DNA of 64,000 nt from Necropsobacter rosorum (lineage in GTDB: Bacteria; Pseudomonadota; Gammaproteobacteria; Enterobacterales; Pasteurellaceae): positions 62,001 to 126,000 of the forward strand of contig CCMQ01000008.1 of NCBI GenBank assembly GCA_000751835.1, given 5' to 3'. This document shows, piece after piece, positions 1 through 9,409 of the stretch. The position numbers and the translations under genes are program-made. Position 1 is the first letter of the stretch, and each line of letters begins with the position of its first letter. A model generated the notes under the pieces. It was given only the letters and a program-made list of their open reading frames with translations. It did not search any database and was not told the DNA's origin.

Positions 1-780
1 ACAATCGAACTCGGCATGCTCACCCAGCCGCCTGTCATCCGCCGCCTCCGACAGCTTGCGGAACAGCATCACCTGAACATCGTGCAATGGATGACCTTTG
101 AATTATTGAAAGACAATCTGAATTTAGCCAGCTTAGACCCCGCGCTGCGAAAAAAATCCGTCCGACGGGCCAAACAACTCGTTCATCTGGCGGCAGAAAC
201 GGGCACCGGTAAGCTGTCAATTGTCAGCGGTGCGAAACCGGCCGATGCCCATTTACAACATGAGGCGAAAAAATGCCTGGCGGATTCGCTGATAGAACTC
301 AGTCAGGAAACTAAACAATTCCGGATGGTATTACAAATCGAACCGTTAGACTGTTTTGCGCACAAAAAACAGTTAATCGGTTTAACCGGCGATACCGTCG
401 ACTGGATTCAACAGTTCCGCAACGAATGCCCGAATTTATATATTGCCTGGGACAGCGCGCATACCGCGTTGAATCGGGAAGATATGATCGAATCGTTACA
501 AACCGCCGCGCCTTTTATTTCTCAATTACATTTGTCTAACGCCGTGTTAAATTGCGATGATCCGCTGTACGGCGATTTTCACATGCCACTGGGCGCGCCC
601 GGTTTTCTCACCGAAGAGACAGTGATACCGATTCTAACGGCAGCGCAACAATTAACCATCCCAAGCGTATTTGATGAACTGACGGTTGCCGTCGAAGTCC
701 GAACCACGGAAACCGACAATCTCTGGCAGCATGAAAAACAATGCCGACATTTTCTTAACGCGGCATTAACCGCACTTTAG
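1..780 (+). CDS. Sugar phosphate isomerase/epimerase (5' truncated by window edge)
   Basis: The reading frame is open from the first base, so the true start lies upstream; the ATG at 16 is internal or not certain. The visible ~259 residues look like the C-terminal part of a xylose-isomerase-like TIM barrel. The order is typical of that superfamily: a hydrophobic strand ending in a Glu (LQIEPLD), a strand with an Asp and a following His (IAWDSAHTA), and a strand ending in a His (QLHLSN), which are candidate divalent-metal ligands. The stop codon sits inside a DNA uptake sequence. It is followed 12 nt later by a 2-hydroxyacid dehydrogenase and then by transaldolase, so a role in catabolism of a sugar or sugar acid is inferred. 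The substrate cannot be read from sequence. Confidence 0.7.
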   Translation, partial: TIELGMLTQPPVIRRLRQLAEQHHLNIVQWMTFELLKDNLNLASLDPALRKKSVRRAKQLVHLAAETGTGKLSIVSGAKPADAHLQHEAKKCLADSLIELSQETKQFRMVLQIEPLDCFAHKKQLIGLTGDTVDWIQQFRNECPNLYIAWDSAHTALNREDMIESLQTAAPFISQLHLSNAVLNCDDPLYGDFHMPLGAPGFLTEETVIPILTAAQQLTIPSVFDELTVAVEVRTTETDNLWQHEKQCRHFLNAALTAL

Positions 781-792
781 AGGTAATTAAGT

Positions 793-1740
793 ATGACAAA
801 TCCCCCGATTTTAAAAGTGGAAAAAGTCCCTGAGCTGGTGGTGGATATGCTGTCGGCCGACTACACCGTCCTTGCCTATGAAACCATGACCGCCGCGCAA
901 TTCGCCGAGGTCGCCGAAACGGTGCAGGTTATTCTGGCAAGCGGCGAGTCCAGCGTGCCGGCAAATCTGATTGAAAAACTACCGCACTTAAAGCTGATTG
1001 CCGTTTTCGGGGTCGGATACGACGGTGTGGATATGCCGGCAGCGTTGGCAAAAGGGGTAAAAGTCACGCACACCCCGGACGTATTAACTGATGATGTGGC
1101 GGATTTAGGCATGGCGCTTATGCTGGCAACGGCGCGCCGAATCGTGGCGGCGCAGCGTTTTATTGAAAGTCAACAATGGGGCAAACAGCCTTCTCCGCTC
1201 GCCACCAAAGTCAGCGGCAGCCGTCTGGGCATCGTCGGCTTCGGCCGTGTCGGTCAGGCGGTCGCCAAAAGAGCGGCGGCGTTTAACATGCAAATCGGCT
1301 ATTTCTCGCTGGAACAGGTGCCCGATTCGCCCTATACCTACTATGCCGATTTAAGCGCATTAGCGCGGCAGAGCGATGTTTTAATGCTGTGCCTGTCCGG
1401 CGGAACAACCACCAAACACATAGTAAACGCCGATATTTTGCAGGCGCTGGGTAATAAGGGGATTCTCATTAACATCGCCCGGGGCAGTGTTGTGGATGAG
1501 CAAGCCTTGGTACACGCCATTGAAAACCACATTATTGCCGGTGCCGGGCTGGATGTTTTCGCCGACGAACCGCATGTTCCGCCGGCGCTGCTGCATAATG
1601 ACAGGGTCGTCGTCACCCCGCATATCGGCAGCGCAACGCTGTCCACCCGCACGGCAATGGGACGCTTGGTGGTCGACAATATTGATTTATTCTTTGCCCG
1701 GAAAGCGTTGAAAACGCCGGTGCCTGAATGCCGGGAATAA
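793..1740 (+). CDS. D-2-hydroxyacid dehydrogenase (glyoxylate/hydroxypyruvate reductase-like)
   Basis: NAD(P)-dependent reduction of a 2-keto acid to a D-2-hydroxyacid, 315 aa, normal length for the family. The Rossmann motif GFGRVGQAVA lies near residue 150. The three catalytic elements are present: Arg in NIARGSVVDE, Glu in DVFADEPHVP and His in TPHIGSAT. It resembles the phosphoglycerate dehydrogenase / GhrB-type subfamily without the C-terminal ACT domain of SerA. The start ATG follows AGAGGTAAT. It is 12 nt after the isomerase/epimerase and 48 nt before transaldolase, so these three probably form one transcript. Substrate is unknown; a keto-sugar acid or hydroxypyruvate is inferred from context only. 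Confidence 0.85.
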   Translation: MTNPPILKVEKVPELVVDMLSADYTVLAYETMTAAQFAEVAETVQVILASGESSVPANLIEKLPHLKLIAVFGVGYDGVDMPAALAKGVKVTHTPDVLTDDVADLGMALMLATARRIVAAQRFIESQQWGKQPSPLATKVSGSRLGIVGFGRVGQAVAKRAAAFNMQIGYFSLEQVPDSPYTYYADLSALARQSDVLMLCLSGGTTTKHIVNADILQALGNKGILINIARGSVVDEQALVHAIENHIIAGAGLDVFADEPHVPPALLHNDRVVVTPHIGSATLSTRTAMGRLVVDNIDLFFARKALKTPVPECRE

Positions 1741-1788
1741 ACACCTTATTCATATTTATCAATTTAAAACACATTGGGAGAAAAACCT

Positions 1789-2742
1789 ATGACAACACAA
1801 TTAGACGCTCTGCGCGGCATGACCGTGGTGGTTGCCGATACCGGCGATATCGATGCGATTAAACAATACCAACCGCAGGATGCCACCACCAATCCGTCCT
1901 TAATTCTAAGCGCCTCCGCCCTGCCGCAATACGCCGCGCTGATTGACGAGGCGATTGCTTACGCCAAAACGCAAAGCCAGGACCGCGCACAGCAACTGAT
2001 TGATGCGGAAGACAAACTGGCGGTCAATATCGGGCTGGAAATCCTCAAAATCGTGCCGGGACGCGTTTCCACCGAAGTGGACGCCCGCCTGTCTTATGAC
2101 ACCGACGCCACAGTGGCGAAAGCACGCAAGTTAATCAAACTGTATAACGACGCCGGCATTGCCAACGAGCGGATTTTAATTAAAATCGCCTCCACTTGGC
2201 AGGGTATTCGTGCGGCGGAAATTCTGGAACAAGAAGGGATTAACTGTAATCTGACCTTATTATTCTCCCAAGCGCAGGCGCGCGCCTGTGCGGAAGCGGG
2301 GGTCTATCTGATTTCGCCGTTCGTCGGCCGTATTCTGGACTGGTATAAAGCGCACGGCGAGAAAAAAGACTATGCGCCGGCGGAAGACCCGGGCGTGATT
2401 TCCGTCACCAATATTTACAATTACTACAAACAGCACGGTTATCAAACCGTAGTGATGGGCGCGAGTTTCCGTAATGTGGGCGAAATCACTGAGCTTGCCG
2501 GCTGCGACCGGCTGACCATTGCACCGCCGTTATTAAAAACCTTGCAGGAAAATCAGACCGCACTTGCGCGTAAACTGACATTCAACGGTCAGGTACAGGC
2601 CAAACCGCAACCGTTAAGCGAAAGTGAGTTCTACTGGCAGCACAACAGCGACGCCATGGCGGTGGATAAACTGGCGGAAGGCATCCGTAAATTCGCCGCC
2701 GACCAGGAAAAACTGGAAGCAATGCTAGCGGCGAGATTTTAA
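1789..2742 (+). CDS. tal: Transaldolase, copy 1
   Basis: Cytosolic pentose phosphate pathway enzyme moving a dihydroxyacetone unit from sedoheptulose 7-phosphate to glyceraldehyde 3-phosphate. 317 aa, the size of E. coli TalA/TalB. The N-terminal Asp-containing DATTNPSL motif and the Schiff-base lysine in [11 protein letters not shown] are intact. I chose the ATG at 1789, behind a GGGAG Shine-Dalgarno at 1776-1780, rather than an upstream in-frame TTG. A second copy lies inverted at 7638-8591. The two proteins differ at only a handful of positions: YNDAG against YNNAG, LLKT against LLKA, and the last few residues AARF against AERL. Flanks are unrelated. A hairpin terminator follows at 2807-2836. 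Confidence 0.95.
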   Translation: MTTQLDALRGMTVVVADTGDIDAIKQYQPQDATTNPSLILSASALPQYAALIDEAIAYAKTQSQDRAQQLIDAEDKLAVNIGLEILKIVPGRVSTEVDARLSYDTDATVAKARKLIKLYNDAGIANERILIKIASTWQGIRAAEILEQEGINCNLTLLFSQAQARACAEAGVYLISPFVGRILDWYKAHGEKKDYAPAEDPGVISVTNIYNYYKQHGYQTVVMGASFRNVGEITELAGCDRLTIAPPLLKTLQENQTALARKLTFNGQVQAKPQPLSESEFYWQHNSDAMAVDKLAEGIRKFAADQEKLEAMLAARF

Positions 2743-2806
2743 AAACGAAAAAAATGTTATCAATTTTCACCGCACTTTTGGTCTGAGTTTGACTAAATAC
2801 GGCAGC

Positions 2807-2836
2807 AAAAATCCCCATGCAAAGCGGGGATTTTAT
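2807..2836 (+). terminator. Rho-independent terminator after tal copy 1
   Basis: Stem AAAATCCCC / GGGGATTTT with a short loop, followed by a T-rich tract. A USS (ACCGCACTT, 2769-2777) lies between the stop codon and this hairpin. Confidence 0.8.
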
Positions 2837-2945
2837 TTTGCGTTTAAATCCGCGTGGGGCTATGTTTCTTATGTCGACCCGCTTATAATTTAAGCCATTG
2901 TTTTCTGTTAACGCCACTATATTTAACGTCACAAAGGAGAACACG

Positions 2946-4187
2946 ATGTCCGTCAATTTATCCCGCATTCAAACAATCATTGAAAAACTCGCCGCCATTT
3001 CTTCCGCGCCGGACAACCTAACCCGCCTGGCATTCAGCCGGGAAGACGCCATAGCCCGTGCTTATCTGATTGATCTGTGTAAAGAATACGATCTACAGGT
3101 GAGCACCGATGCCATCGGCAATGTGGTTATCCGCAAAGCGGGGTTAGCCGACGATCTACCGGCAGTGGCGTTCGGCTCGCATATTGATACCGTGATCAAT
3201 GCGGGTAAATTTGACGGGCCGCTGGGCGTGGCGACAGGATTGGATATTTTATTTCATGTCTGCGAACAAAAATTACAAACCCGTTATCCCCTTGAATTGA
3301 TTATTTTTGCCTGTGAAGAATCCAGCCGCTTTAACTATGCGACCTTAGGCAGTAAAGTCCTGTGCGGCGTCGCCAATCAAGCGGCGCTAAGCACCTTACG
3401 CGATAAACAGGGCATCGGGCTGCCGGAGGCGCTGGCGGAGATTGGCTTGGATTTTACGCGTATTTCTCAGGCCAAGCGCAGCGGCAACGAATTCAAATGT
3501 TTTTTTGAGCTGCATATCGAGCAAGGGCCGCGTTTGGAAAACGAAGAGAAAACGATCGGTATCGTCAGCGGTATCGCCGCGCCTATTCGCTGTATTGTGC
3601 GGATTGCAGGCCGAGCCGATCATTCCGGCGCCACCGCAATGCATTATCGTCATGATGCGTTATTAGGCGGTGCGGAATTGGCGCTGGCGCTGGAACAGGC
3701 CGCCATCCGCGCCGGTCACGGCACAGTCGCCACGGTGGGCAATCTGACCGCCAAACCGGGCGTAATGAACGTGGTGCCGGGAAGTGCGGAATTATTGGTC
3801 GATATCCGCGGCATTCATACACCGGCCAGAGAATCGGTGTTTAATACCTTGCAGCAGGAGATGGAACGCATCGCCGAAAAACGAGGGCTGACTATCACCC
3901 TACAGCTGATTTCCAGCGATCCGCCCGTACTGTTGGCGGAGCCGCTCATACAGCATATCCGGCAGATGACGGAAACGCTGGGCTATGCGTATGAAATTAT
4001 GCCGAGCGGCGCAGGCCATGACGCCATGCACATGGCAAAATTATGCCCGACGGGGATGATTTTTGTCCCGTCGAAAAACGGCATCAGTCATAATCCGCAG
4101 GAATTTACCCGCTGGGAGGATATTGAAGCGGGCGCAACGGTTTTGCAGCAGGTCGTGCTGGAACAGGCGGAAATCCAAAACGGCTAG
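2946..4187 (+). CDS. M20-family amidohydrolase (hydantoinase/carbamoylase type)
   Basis: 413-residue zinc or manganese hydrolase of the M20 family, in the Zn-dependent hydantoinase/carbamoylase branch that includes AllC allantoate amidohydrolase and beta-ureidopropionase. Metal-site motifs are in order: GSHIDTV, DGPLGV, CEESSRF and LHIEQGPRLE. The dimerisation/substrate region GRADHSGATAM and the C-terminal SGAGHDAMHM and ISHNPQEF motifs are also present. The ATG at 2946 is preceded by AAGGAGAA; a longer in-frame start at 2898 lacks a good ribosome binding site. No purine or pyrimidine degradation gene is nearby, so the N-carbamoyl substrate is unknown. It converges on icd and shares an inverted-USS terminator with it. 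Confidence 0.85.
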   Translation: MSVNLSRIQTIIEKLAAISSAPDNLTRLAFSREDAIARAYLIDLCKEYDLQVSTDAIGNVVIRKAGLADDLPAVAFGSHIDTVINAGKFDGPLGVATGLDILFHVCEQKLQTRYPLELIIFACEESSRFNYATLGSKVLCGVANQAALSTLRDKQGIGLPEALAEIGLDFTRISQAKRSGNEFKCFFELHIEQGPRLENEEKTIGIVSGIAAPIRCIVRIAGRADHSGATAMHYRHDALLGGAELALALEQAAIRAGHGTVATVGNLTAKPGVMNVVPGSAELLVDIRGIHTPARESVFNTLQQEMERIAEKRGLTITLQLISSDPPVLLAEPLIQHIRQMTETLGYAYEIMPSGAGHDAMHMAKLCPTGMIFVPSKNGISHNPQEFTRWEDIEAGATVLQQVVLEQAEIQNG

Positions 4188-4194
4188 CTCAGCG

Positions 4195-4224
4195 AAAAGT
4201 GCGGTAAAAATCACCGCACTTTAC
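4195..4224. terminator. Bidirectional terminator made of an inverted USS pair
   Basis: AAGTGCGGT at 4197-4205 and ACCGCACTT at 4213-4221 form a hairpin with flanking A and T runs, between two convergent genes (the amidohydrolase and icd). Paired inverted USS acting as terminators are well known in Pasteurellaceae. Confidence 0.85.
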
Positions 4225-4232
4225 CGCGTTTA

Positions 4233-5495
4233 TCACAATGCCATATTGGCGACGATATCCTGTGCGAATTCGGAGGTGGTGCGCAGGGTTGCGCCCGGCA
4301 GCATGTCGGCGAAATCGAAGGTGACGGTTTTATCGGCGATGGTTTTTGACACCGCGTTCACCACTAAATCGGCCGCTTCCGACCAGCCTAAATGGCGCAA
4401 CATCATTTCACCGCTGAGGATCAGCGAGCCCGGATTGCCTTTATTCTGACCGGCGATTTTCGGCGCCGTGCCGTGAGTCGCTTCGAAAATGGCGGCCTCC
4501 GCGCCGATATTCGCGCCCGGCGCAATGCCGATACCACCGACCTGCGCCGCCAATGCGTCGGAAATATAATCGCCGTTCAGGTTCAGGGTGGCAATCACAT
4601 CGTAATCCGTCGGATGCAACAGCACTTCCTGCAAAAAGGCATCGGCAATGCAGTCTTTAATGATAATTTCGCGCCCGGTTTTCGGGTTAGTAAGCGCCAT
4701 CCAAGGCCCGTTGTCAATAAGCTGCGCGCCGAATTCCTTCGCCACCTCGTAGCCCCATTCTTTAAACGCCCCTTCGGTAAACTTCATAATGTTCCCTTTG
4801 TGTACCAGGGTGAGGGATTGACGATCGTTGTCGATCACATACTGCAACGCGGCACGCACTAAGCGCTGGGTTCCTTGCTTGGACACCGGTTTAATGCCGA
4901 TACCGCAATCCTGCGTAAAGCGGATTTTGCTCACGCCCATTTCCTGTTGCAGGAACGCGATCACTTTATCGGCTTCCGGCGAGCCGGCTTTCCATTCCAC
5001 GCCGGCATAAATATCTTCCGAATTTTCGCGGAAAATCACCATATCCACCAGCTCCGGATGTTTGACCGGACTCGGCGTGCCTTCGTAGTAACGAATCGGG
5101 CGCAGGCAATTATATAAATCCAGCCCCTGACGCATCGCCACATTCAGCGAGCGGATTCCGCCGCCGACCGGCGTCATCAGCGGGCCTTTAATCGCTACAT
5201 GATAATCGCGGATAAAGGTCAGCGTTTCATCGGGCAGCCAGGTGTCCGCGCCGTATAGCGCGTTCGCCTTGCCGCCGGCATAAATTTCCATCCACGCGAT
5301 TTTACGCCGCCCGCCATAGGCTTTTTGCACCGCGGCATCAATGACCGTGCGCATCGCCGGGGTGACGTCAACCCCGATCCCGTCGCCTTCAATAAACGGA
5401 ATAATCGGATTATCCGGCACATGCAATGCGCCGTTAGCGTCCAGTCGGATTTGCTCACCTGCCGGAATGATCACTTTCGATTGTGTTGTTTGCAT
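4233..5495 (-). CDS. icd: Isocitrate dehydrogenase, monocistronic, with altered cofactor residues
   Basis: Oxidative decarboxylation of isocitrate to 2-oxoglutarate in the TCA cycle, 420 aa, homodimeric type I family. The substrate region [18 protein letters not shown], including the serine that E. coli IDH kinase phosphorylates, and [11 protein letters not shown] are conserved. Aligned from memory with E. coli Icd, the NADP-binding loop [17 protein letters not shown] keeps Lys344 but replaces Tyr345 with Ile and Val351 with Gly. Near the C-terminus, TFDFADML replaces Tyr391 with Phe and Arg395 with Asp. These are the positions that set NADP against NAD preference, so cofactor use should not be assumed. 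The gene stands alone, divergent from rluE. Some relatives in the family lack icd altogether. Confidence 0.95.
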   Translation of the reverse strand: MQTTQSKVIIPAGEQIRLDANGALHVPDNPIIPFIEGDGIGVDVTPAMRTVIDAAVQKAYGGRRKIAWMEIYAGGKANALYGADTWLPDETLTFIRDYHVAIKGPLMTPVGGGIRSLNVAMRQGLDLYNCLRPIRYYEGTPSPVKHPELVDMVIFRENSEDIYAGVEWKAGSPEADKVIAFLQQEMGVSKIRFTQDCGIGIKPVSKQGTQRLVRAALQYVIDNDRQSLTLVHKGNIMKFTEGAFKEWGYEVAKEFGAQLIDNGPWMALTNPKTGREIIIKDCIADAFLQEVLLHPTDYDVIATLNLNGDYISDALAAQVGGIGIAPGANIGAEAAIFEATHGTAPKIAGQNKGNPGSLILSGEMMLRHLGWSEAADLVVNAVSKTIADKTVTFDFADMLPGATLRTTSEFAQDIVANMAL

Positions 5496-5594
5496 AGCTG
5501 ATTTCTTCCTTATTTTGCCGTATGTTATGTTAGTATAATGAAAAAAACGAACACGCGTTTCCTATCCCGAATAAAACGGTAGCCACTAACATAT

Positions 5595-6287
5595 ATGAAG
5601 CCTAAAATTCTTGCAAGCGGCAATAAATCAAAATCCGTCAACGCACGCAAAAAAAGTGCGGTGCAAATTGTCCGCAAAAAACCGACCGCACCGAATTTTG
5701 CCCGAACCACCGTCATCTTATTCAACAAACCTTTTGACGTGCTGACCCAGTTTACCGATGAAAACCGGCGCAAAACCCTGAAAGATTTTATTCCGGTTGC
5801 CGGTGTGTATCCCGCCGGGCGTTTAGATCGCGACAGCGAAGGATTAGTGCTGTTAACCAATAACGGGCTGCTTCAGCATCGTCTGTCGGATCCGCACTAT
5901 AAAACGGAAAAAACCTATTGGGTACAGGTGGAAGGTATTCCCGGCGAGCGGGATTTGGATCGCCTGCGGCAGGGCGTCCTATTAAAAGACGGCATGACAT
6001 TACCGGCAAACGTGCGCTTGATTGACGAGCCGGAAACGTTATGGCCGCGCACGCCGCCAATTCGTCAGCGCAAACAGATTCCGACCGGCTGGCTGGAAAT
6101 TACAATCTGCGAAGGCAGAAACCGTCAGGTGCGCAGAATGACGGCGCATATCGGGTTTCCCACTCTGCGTTTAATCCGCTGCCGCCTGTCGCGGTTTACG
6201 CTGCATGATTTGCCGAGCGGCAATTACCGCCTATTAACGCAAACGGAACTTATCCGATTATACGATTCATTAAAATTAAGGAAGTAA
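5595..6287 (+). CDS. rluE: 23S rRNA pseudouridine(2457) synthase RluE
   Basis: Isomerises U2457 of 23S rRNA to pseudouridine. 230 aa, slightly longer than E. coli RluE because of a basic N-terminal extension encoded partly by a USS (around 5650-5660). RsuA/RluE family motifs are KPFDVLTQF near residue 40 and the catalytic-Asp motif [17 protein letters not shown]. The C-terminal [12 protein letters not shown] motif is typical. No S4 domain is visible, as expected for RluE. It is followed after 2 nt by nudJ, as in enterobacteria, where rluE-nudJ-mnmA are linked; mnmA is not next here. Alternative start sites inside the basic extension are possible because no clear Shine-Dalgarno precedes the ATG. 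Confidence 0.9.
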   Translation: MKPKILASGNKSKSVNARKKSAVQIVRKKPTAPNFARTTVILFNKPFDVLTQFTDENRRKTLKDFIPVAGVYPAGRLDRDSEGLVLLTNNGLLQHRLSDPHYKTEKTYWVQVEGIPGERDLDRLRQGVLLKDGMTLPANVRLIDEPETLWPRTPPIRQRKQIPTGWLEITICEGRNRQVRRMTAHIGFPTLRLIRCRLSRFTLHDLPSGNYRLLTQTELIRLYDSLKLRK

Positions 6288-6289
6288 AT

Positions 6290-6745
6290 ATGCACAAACC
6301 AAATATCACCATGGCCTGTATCGTCCATTGCGACGGCAAATTCCTGTTTGTGGAGGAATTCGAATACGGCAAGATGACCTTAAACCAACCGGCCGGTCAT
6401 TTGGAAAAAGGCGAAACCATTCTTGAGGGCGCCAAACGGGAATTATTTGAAGAAACCGGCATCTGCGCCGAAATGCAAGCACTGATAAAAATTTATCAAT
6501 GGCACGCCCCGCGCAGCAATACCGATTATTTACGTTTTGTCTTTGCGGTCGAACTGCCGGAACAGGCGGAAATCAACCCTTCCGATCCGGATATCGCCGG
6601 CGGACGCTGGCTGACGTTTGATGAATTTCAGCATTATATCCGACAGCCGGGACAGGACGAACGCAACCCGCTGGTGACGCAGGCCGTGCTGGATTATTTG
6701 GCCGGTACGCGATACCCGTTAGCGCTACTTGCCCACTTTGCATAA
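6290..6745 (+). CDS. nudJ: NUDIX phosphatase NudJ
   Basis: 151 aa, like E. coli NudJ (YmfB), a nucleoside tri/diphosphatase that also hydrolyses the thiamine intermediate HMP-PP. The complete Nudix box is present: GHLEKGETILEGAKRELFEE, followed by TGI. The start ATG is 2 nt after the rluE stop, with AAGGAAG upstream inside the end of rluE, so the two are translationally linked. A hairpin terminator follows directly. Confidence 0.9.
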   Translation: MHKPNITMACIVHCDGKFLFVEEFEYGKMTLNQPAGHLEKGETILEGAKRELFEETGICAEMQALIKIYQWHAPRSNTDYLRFVFAVELPEQAEINPSDPDIAGGRWLTFDEFQHYIRQPGQDERNPLVTQAVLDYLAGTRYPLALLAHFA

Positions 6746-6751
6746 AAACAC

Positions 6752-6776
6752 AAAAGCCCGAATGATTCGGGCTTTT
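6752..6776. terminator. Terminator between nudJ and yagU
   Basis: AAAAGCCCGAATGATTCGGG followed by CTTTT gives a perfect stem with A and T flanks on both sides, so it can serve both convergent genes. Confidence 0.85.
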
Positions 6777-6799
6777 AAGTGTGTAAATGAGTTGACCGA

Positions 6800-7450
6800 T
6801 TAACGGAATTGCTGAGTCAACGGCACTTCGGCATCCGGTTCGTGCGTAATGCGGTTACGCAGGTCACGACGAATCACCTCAATGGTCCAGAACCAGAAAA
6901 TATGACCGACTAATTCCGACACGTGTTCATACCACGGCCATTCCGATACCGGCGGGGTCAAACCTAATGCCGGGAATGAAATGTAGTGCACACACAGATT
7001 AGCGATAAGACCGGCGCCGATACCCTGCCAGAACTTAATTTTAGGGAAACGTTCGGCAACCAAACAATAACCGATAGCGAACACTAACGAGAAGGTAATA
7101 TGGGTAACGCCGATCCAGTCGAATCCGTAATCGGCAAACGTAAATACCGCCTGAGTCGGATCAATACCGATATAATCACGCAGAAAAACATGCGGCGGAT
7201 TTAAAAAGGCGCGCGAACATTGCTCCAGCGCGGCCGCTTGTGCGGCAACCTGATCCGCGGCGGAATTTAACGCGTCCAGAACGGGCTGCGGGCAGGCCGC
7301 CGTAAATAAATCTTTCGGACTGCGTGGCGGGAACGGATGCTCCGCACCCCATTTAACAAAGGCAGAAACCAGTCCTGCAATGATACCGACAAATACGGCT
7401 AACCCGTAACGGCGACGAGCCGGATCGGTCTGAACGAATAAACCTGACAT
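6800..7450 (-). CDS. yagU: Inner membrane protein YagU (DUF1440)
   Basis: 216 aa with the conserved YagU pattern. An [33 protein letters not shown]-type N-terminus (first membrane segment about residues 13-32) is followed by FLRDYIG, then membrane segments around [19 protein letters not shown] and [23 protein letters not shown], and a C-terminal [21 protein letters not shown]. coli YagU has been linked to acid resistance; the mechanism is unknown. The gene is monocistronic, lying between the nudJ terminator and transaldolase copy 2, with no shared function evident. Confidence 0.9.
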   Translation of the reverse strand: MSGLFVQTDPARRRYGLAVFVGIIAGLVSAFVKWGAEHPFPPRSPKDLFTAACPQPVLDALNSAADQVAAQAAALEQCSRAFLNPPHVFLRDYIGIDPTQAVFTFADYGFDWIGVTHITFSLVFAIGYCLVAERFPKIKFWQGIGAGLIANLCVHYISFPALGLTPPVSEWPWYEHVSELVGHIFWFWTIEVIRRDLRNRITHEPDAEVPLTQQFR

Positions 7451-7596
7451 AGATGCTCCGATTTTGATAAGAAAAAAATAAGCTGTCTTGCATACAGCGA
7501 TTACAATTAATACGATTTGAGTAAAATCGTGCTAATCTTAAGCAATCAGGTAAAATAGTCAAGCGCTTTCTGCCTCAAATGGAGTAGGCAGCATCA

Positions 7597-7625
7597 AAAA
7601 TGCGGTGAATTTTCACCGCACTTTA
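7597..7625. terminator. Terminator containing a USS, downstream of tal copy 2
   Basis: TGCGGTGAATTTTCACCGCA forms a hairpin followed by CTTT. The right arm is a full USS core (ACCGCACTT) and the left arm is one base short of it. It lies just past the stop of the minus-strand transaldolase. Confidence 0.65.
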
Positions 7626-7637
7626 CTACATGTTTGA

Positions 7638-8591
7638 TTACAATCTCTCTGCCAGCATTGCTTCCAGTTTTTCCTGGTCGGCGGCGAATTTACGGATGCC
7701 TTCCGCCAGTTTGTCCACCGCCATGGCGTCGCTGTTGTGCTGCCAGTAGAATTCGCTTTCGCTTAACGGCTGCGGTTTGGCCTGTACCTGACCGTTGAAT
7801 GTCAGTTTACGCGCAAGTGCGGTCTGATTTTCCTGTAACGCTTTTAATAACGGCGGTGCAATGGTCAGCCGGTCGCAGCCGGCCAGTTCGGTGATTTCGC
7901 CCACATTACGGAAACTTGCGCCCATCACTACGGTCTGATAGCCGTGCTGTTTGTAGTAATTGTAAATATTGGTGACGGAAATCACGCCCGGGTCTTCCGC
8001 CGGCGCATAGTCTTTTTTCTCGCCGTGCGCTTTATACCAGTCCAGAATACGGCCGACGAACGGCGAAATCAGATAGACCCCCGCTTCCGCACAGGCGCGC
8101 GCCTGCGCCTGGGAGAATAATAAGGTCAGATTACAATTAATCCCTTCTTGTTCCAGAATTTCCGCCGCGCGGATACCCTGCCAGGTGGAGGCGATTTTAA
8201 TTAAAATCCGCTCGTTGGCAATGCCGGCGTTGTTGTACAGTTTGATTAACTTGCGCGCTTTCGCCACTGTGGCGTCGGTGTCATAAGACAGGCGGGCGTC
8301 CACTTCGGTAGAAACGCGTCCCGGCACGATTTTGAGGATTTCCAGCCCGATATTGACCGCCAGTTTGTCTTCCGCATCAATCAGTTGCTGCGCGCGGTCC
8401 TGGCTTTGCGTTTTGGCATAAGCAATCGCCTCGTCAATCAGCGCGGCGTATTGCGGCAGGGCGGAGGCGCTTAAAATTAAGGACGGATTGGTGGTGGCAT
8501 CCTGCGGTTGGTATTGTTTAATCGCATCGATATCGCCGGTATCGGCAACCACCACGGTCATGCCGCGCAGAGCGTCTAATTGTGTTGTCAT
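7638..8591 (-). CDS. tal: Transaldolase, copy 2 (inverted near-identical duplicate)
   Basis: 317 aa, same enzyme as the gene at 1789-2742 and almost identical in DNA: a stretch of about 130 nt at the start differs by one base. Catalytic motifs DATTNPSL and ILIKIAS are intact. The flanks differ completely: the leader here is AAGAGGAAAACTT before ATG, and similarity stops at the stop codon. It stands alone between yagU and tag. Identity confined to the coding region suggests recent duplication or ongoing gene conversion. Both copies look functional. Confidence 0.95.
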   Translation of the reverse strand: MTTQLDALRGMTVVVADTGDIDAIKQYQPQDATTNPSLILSASALPQYAALIDEAIAYAKTQSQDRAQQLIDAEDKLAVNIGLEILKIVPGRVSTEVDARLSYDTDATVAKARKLIKLYNNAGIANERILIKIASTWQGIRAAEILEQEGINCNLTLLFSQAQARACAEAGVYLISPFVGRILDWYKAHGEKKDYAPAEDPGVISVTNIYNYYKQHGYQTVVMGASFRNVGEITELAGCDRLTIAPPLLKALQENQTALARKLTFNGQVQAKPQPLSESEFYWQHNSDAMAVDKLAEGIRKFAADQEKLEAMLAERL

Positions 8592-8785
8592 AAGTTTTCC
8601 TCTTTTATTTATTACGGTTTCATTCTATGTCGTAGGCGAATACAATAGCATATCTTCGTTATGAAGAAACGGATATTTTGGCTTTAATAGTAATAGGCAA
8701 ATGCCGGCCTCTTTTCAGGGCGCTTATCATAGGCGAAGCCGGTAAAAATAACCGTGATCTCAATCACAGTATTTGGAGTAACAAT

Positions 8786-9343
8786 ATGACAACACGTTGT
8801 TCATGGTGCGAAAGCGCACAGATTTATATTGATTATCACGATCAGGAATGGGGAAAACCGCAATACGACAGCGTGAAATTATTTGAAAAATTGTGTCTGG
8901 AAGGACAACAAGCCGGGCTGTCTTGGGTTACGGTGCTGAAAAAACGGGAACATTATCGTCAGGCCTTTTACCATTTTGACCCGCATAAAATCGCCGCCAT
9001 GGGCGAACAGGATATCGACCGTCTGATGTTAAATCCGGGTCTTATCCGCCATCGCGCCAAACTACAGGCCATCGTCAAAAATGCCCATGCCTATCTGGCG
9101 ATGGAAAAGTGCGGTGAAAATTTCAGCGATTTTATTTGGTCGTTTGTCAATCATCAGCCGCAAATCAACGACCGGCCGACGCCGGACAGCATTCCGGCCA
9201 AAACGCCGACCTCGGCATTAATGTCCAAAGCGCTGAAGAAAAAGGGCTTTGTGTTTGTCGGCGAGACCACCTGTTATGCCTTTATGCAATCCATGGGGTT
9301 GGTGGACGATCACATCAACGGCTGCCGGTGGAAGCATAAATAA
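8786..9343 (+). CDS. tag: DNA-3-methyladenine glycosylase I
   Basis: Removes 3-methyladenine from alkylated DNA in base-excision repair. 185 aa, close to E. coli Tag (187). Family landmarks are C5, Y-x-D-Y-H-D-Q-E-W near residues 13-20, LCLEGQQAGLSWVTVLKKRE, and the C-terminal LVDDHINGC. The zinc-snap ligands (Cys near the N-terminus, His in YHD, His and Cys in DHINGC) are all present. The ATG at 8786 with TTTGGAGTAA upstream was chosen over a 36-codon longer start at 8678, whose extension has no family similarity. A USS lies inside the gene near 9107. Confidence 0.92.
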   Translation: MTTRCSWCESAQIYIDYHDQEWGKPQYDSVKLFEKLCLEGQQAGLSWVTVLKKREHYRQAFYHFDPHKIAAMGEQDIDRLMLNPGLIRHRAKLQAIVKNAHAYLAMEKCGENFSDFIWSFVNHQPQINDRPTPDSIPAKTPTSALMSKALKKKGFVFVGETTCYAFMQSMGLVDDHINGCRWKHK

Positions 9344-9409
9344 CATGCTTTTTGAGCGGATTTTCTTTATAATCAAGCAAATTTTACGTCACAGATAAAC
9401 GGTTAACCG

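Noticed and set aside
5534-5539. TATAAT between icd and rluE as the rluE promoter
   Set aside because: The only TTG-type -35 (TTGCCG at 5515) gives a 13-nt spacer, too short to support a promoter call.
9368-9373. TATAAT upstream of lptD as a promoter
   Set aside because: No acceptable -35 at 16-18 nt, and no sigma-E motif; left unannotated.
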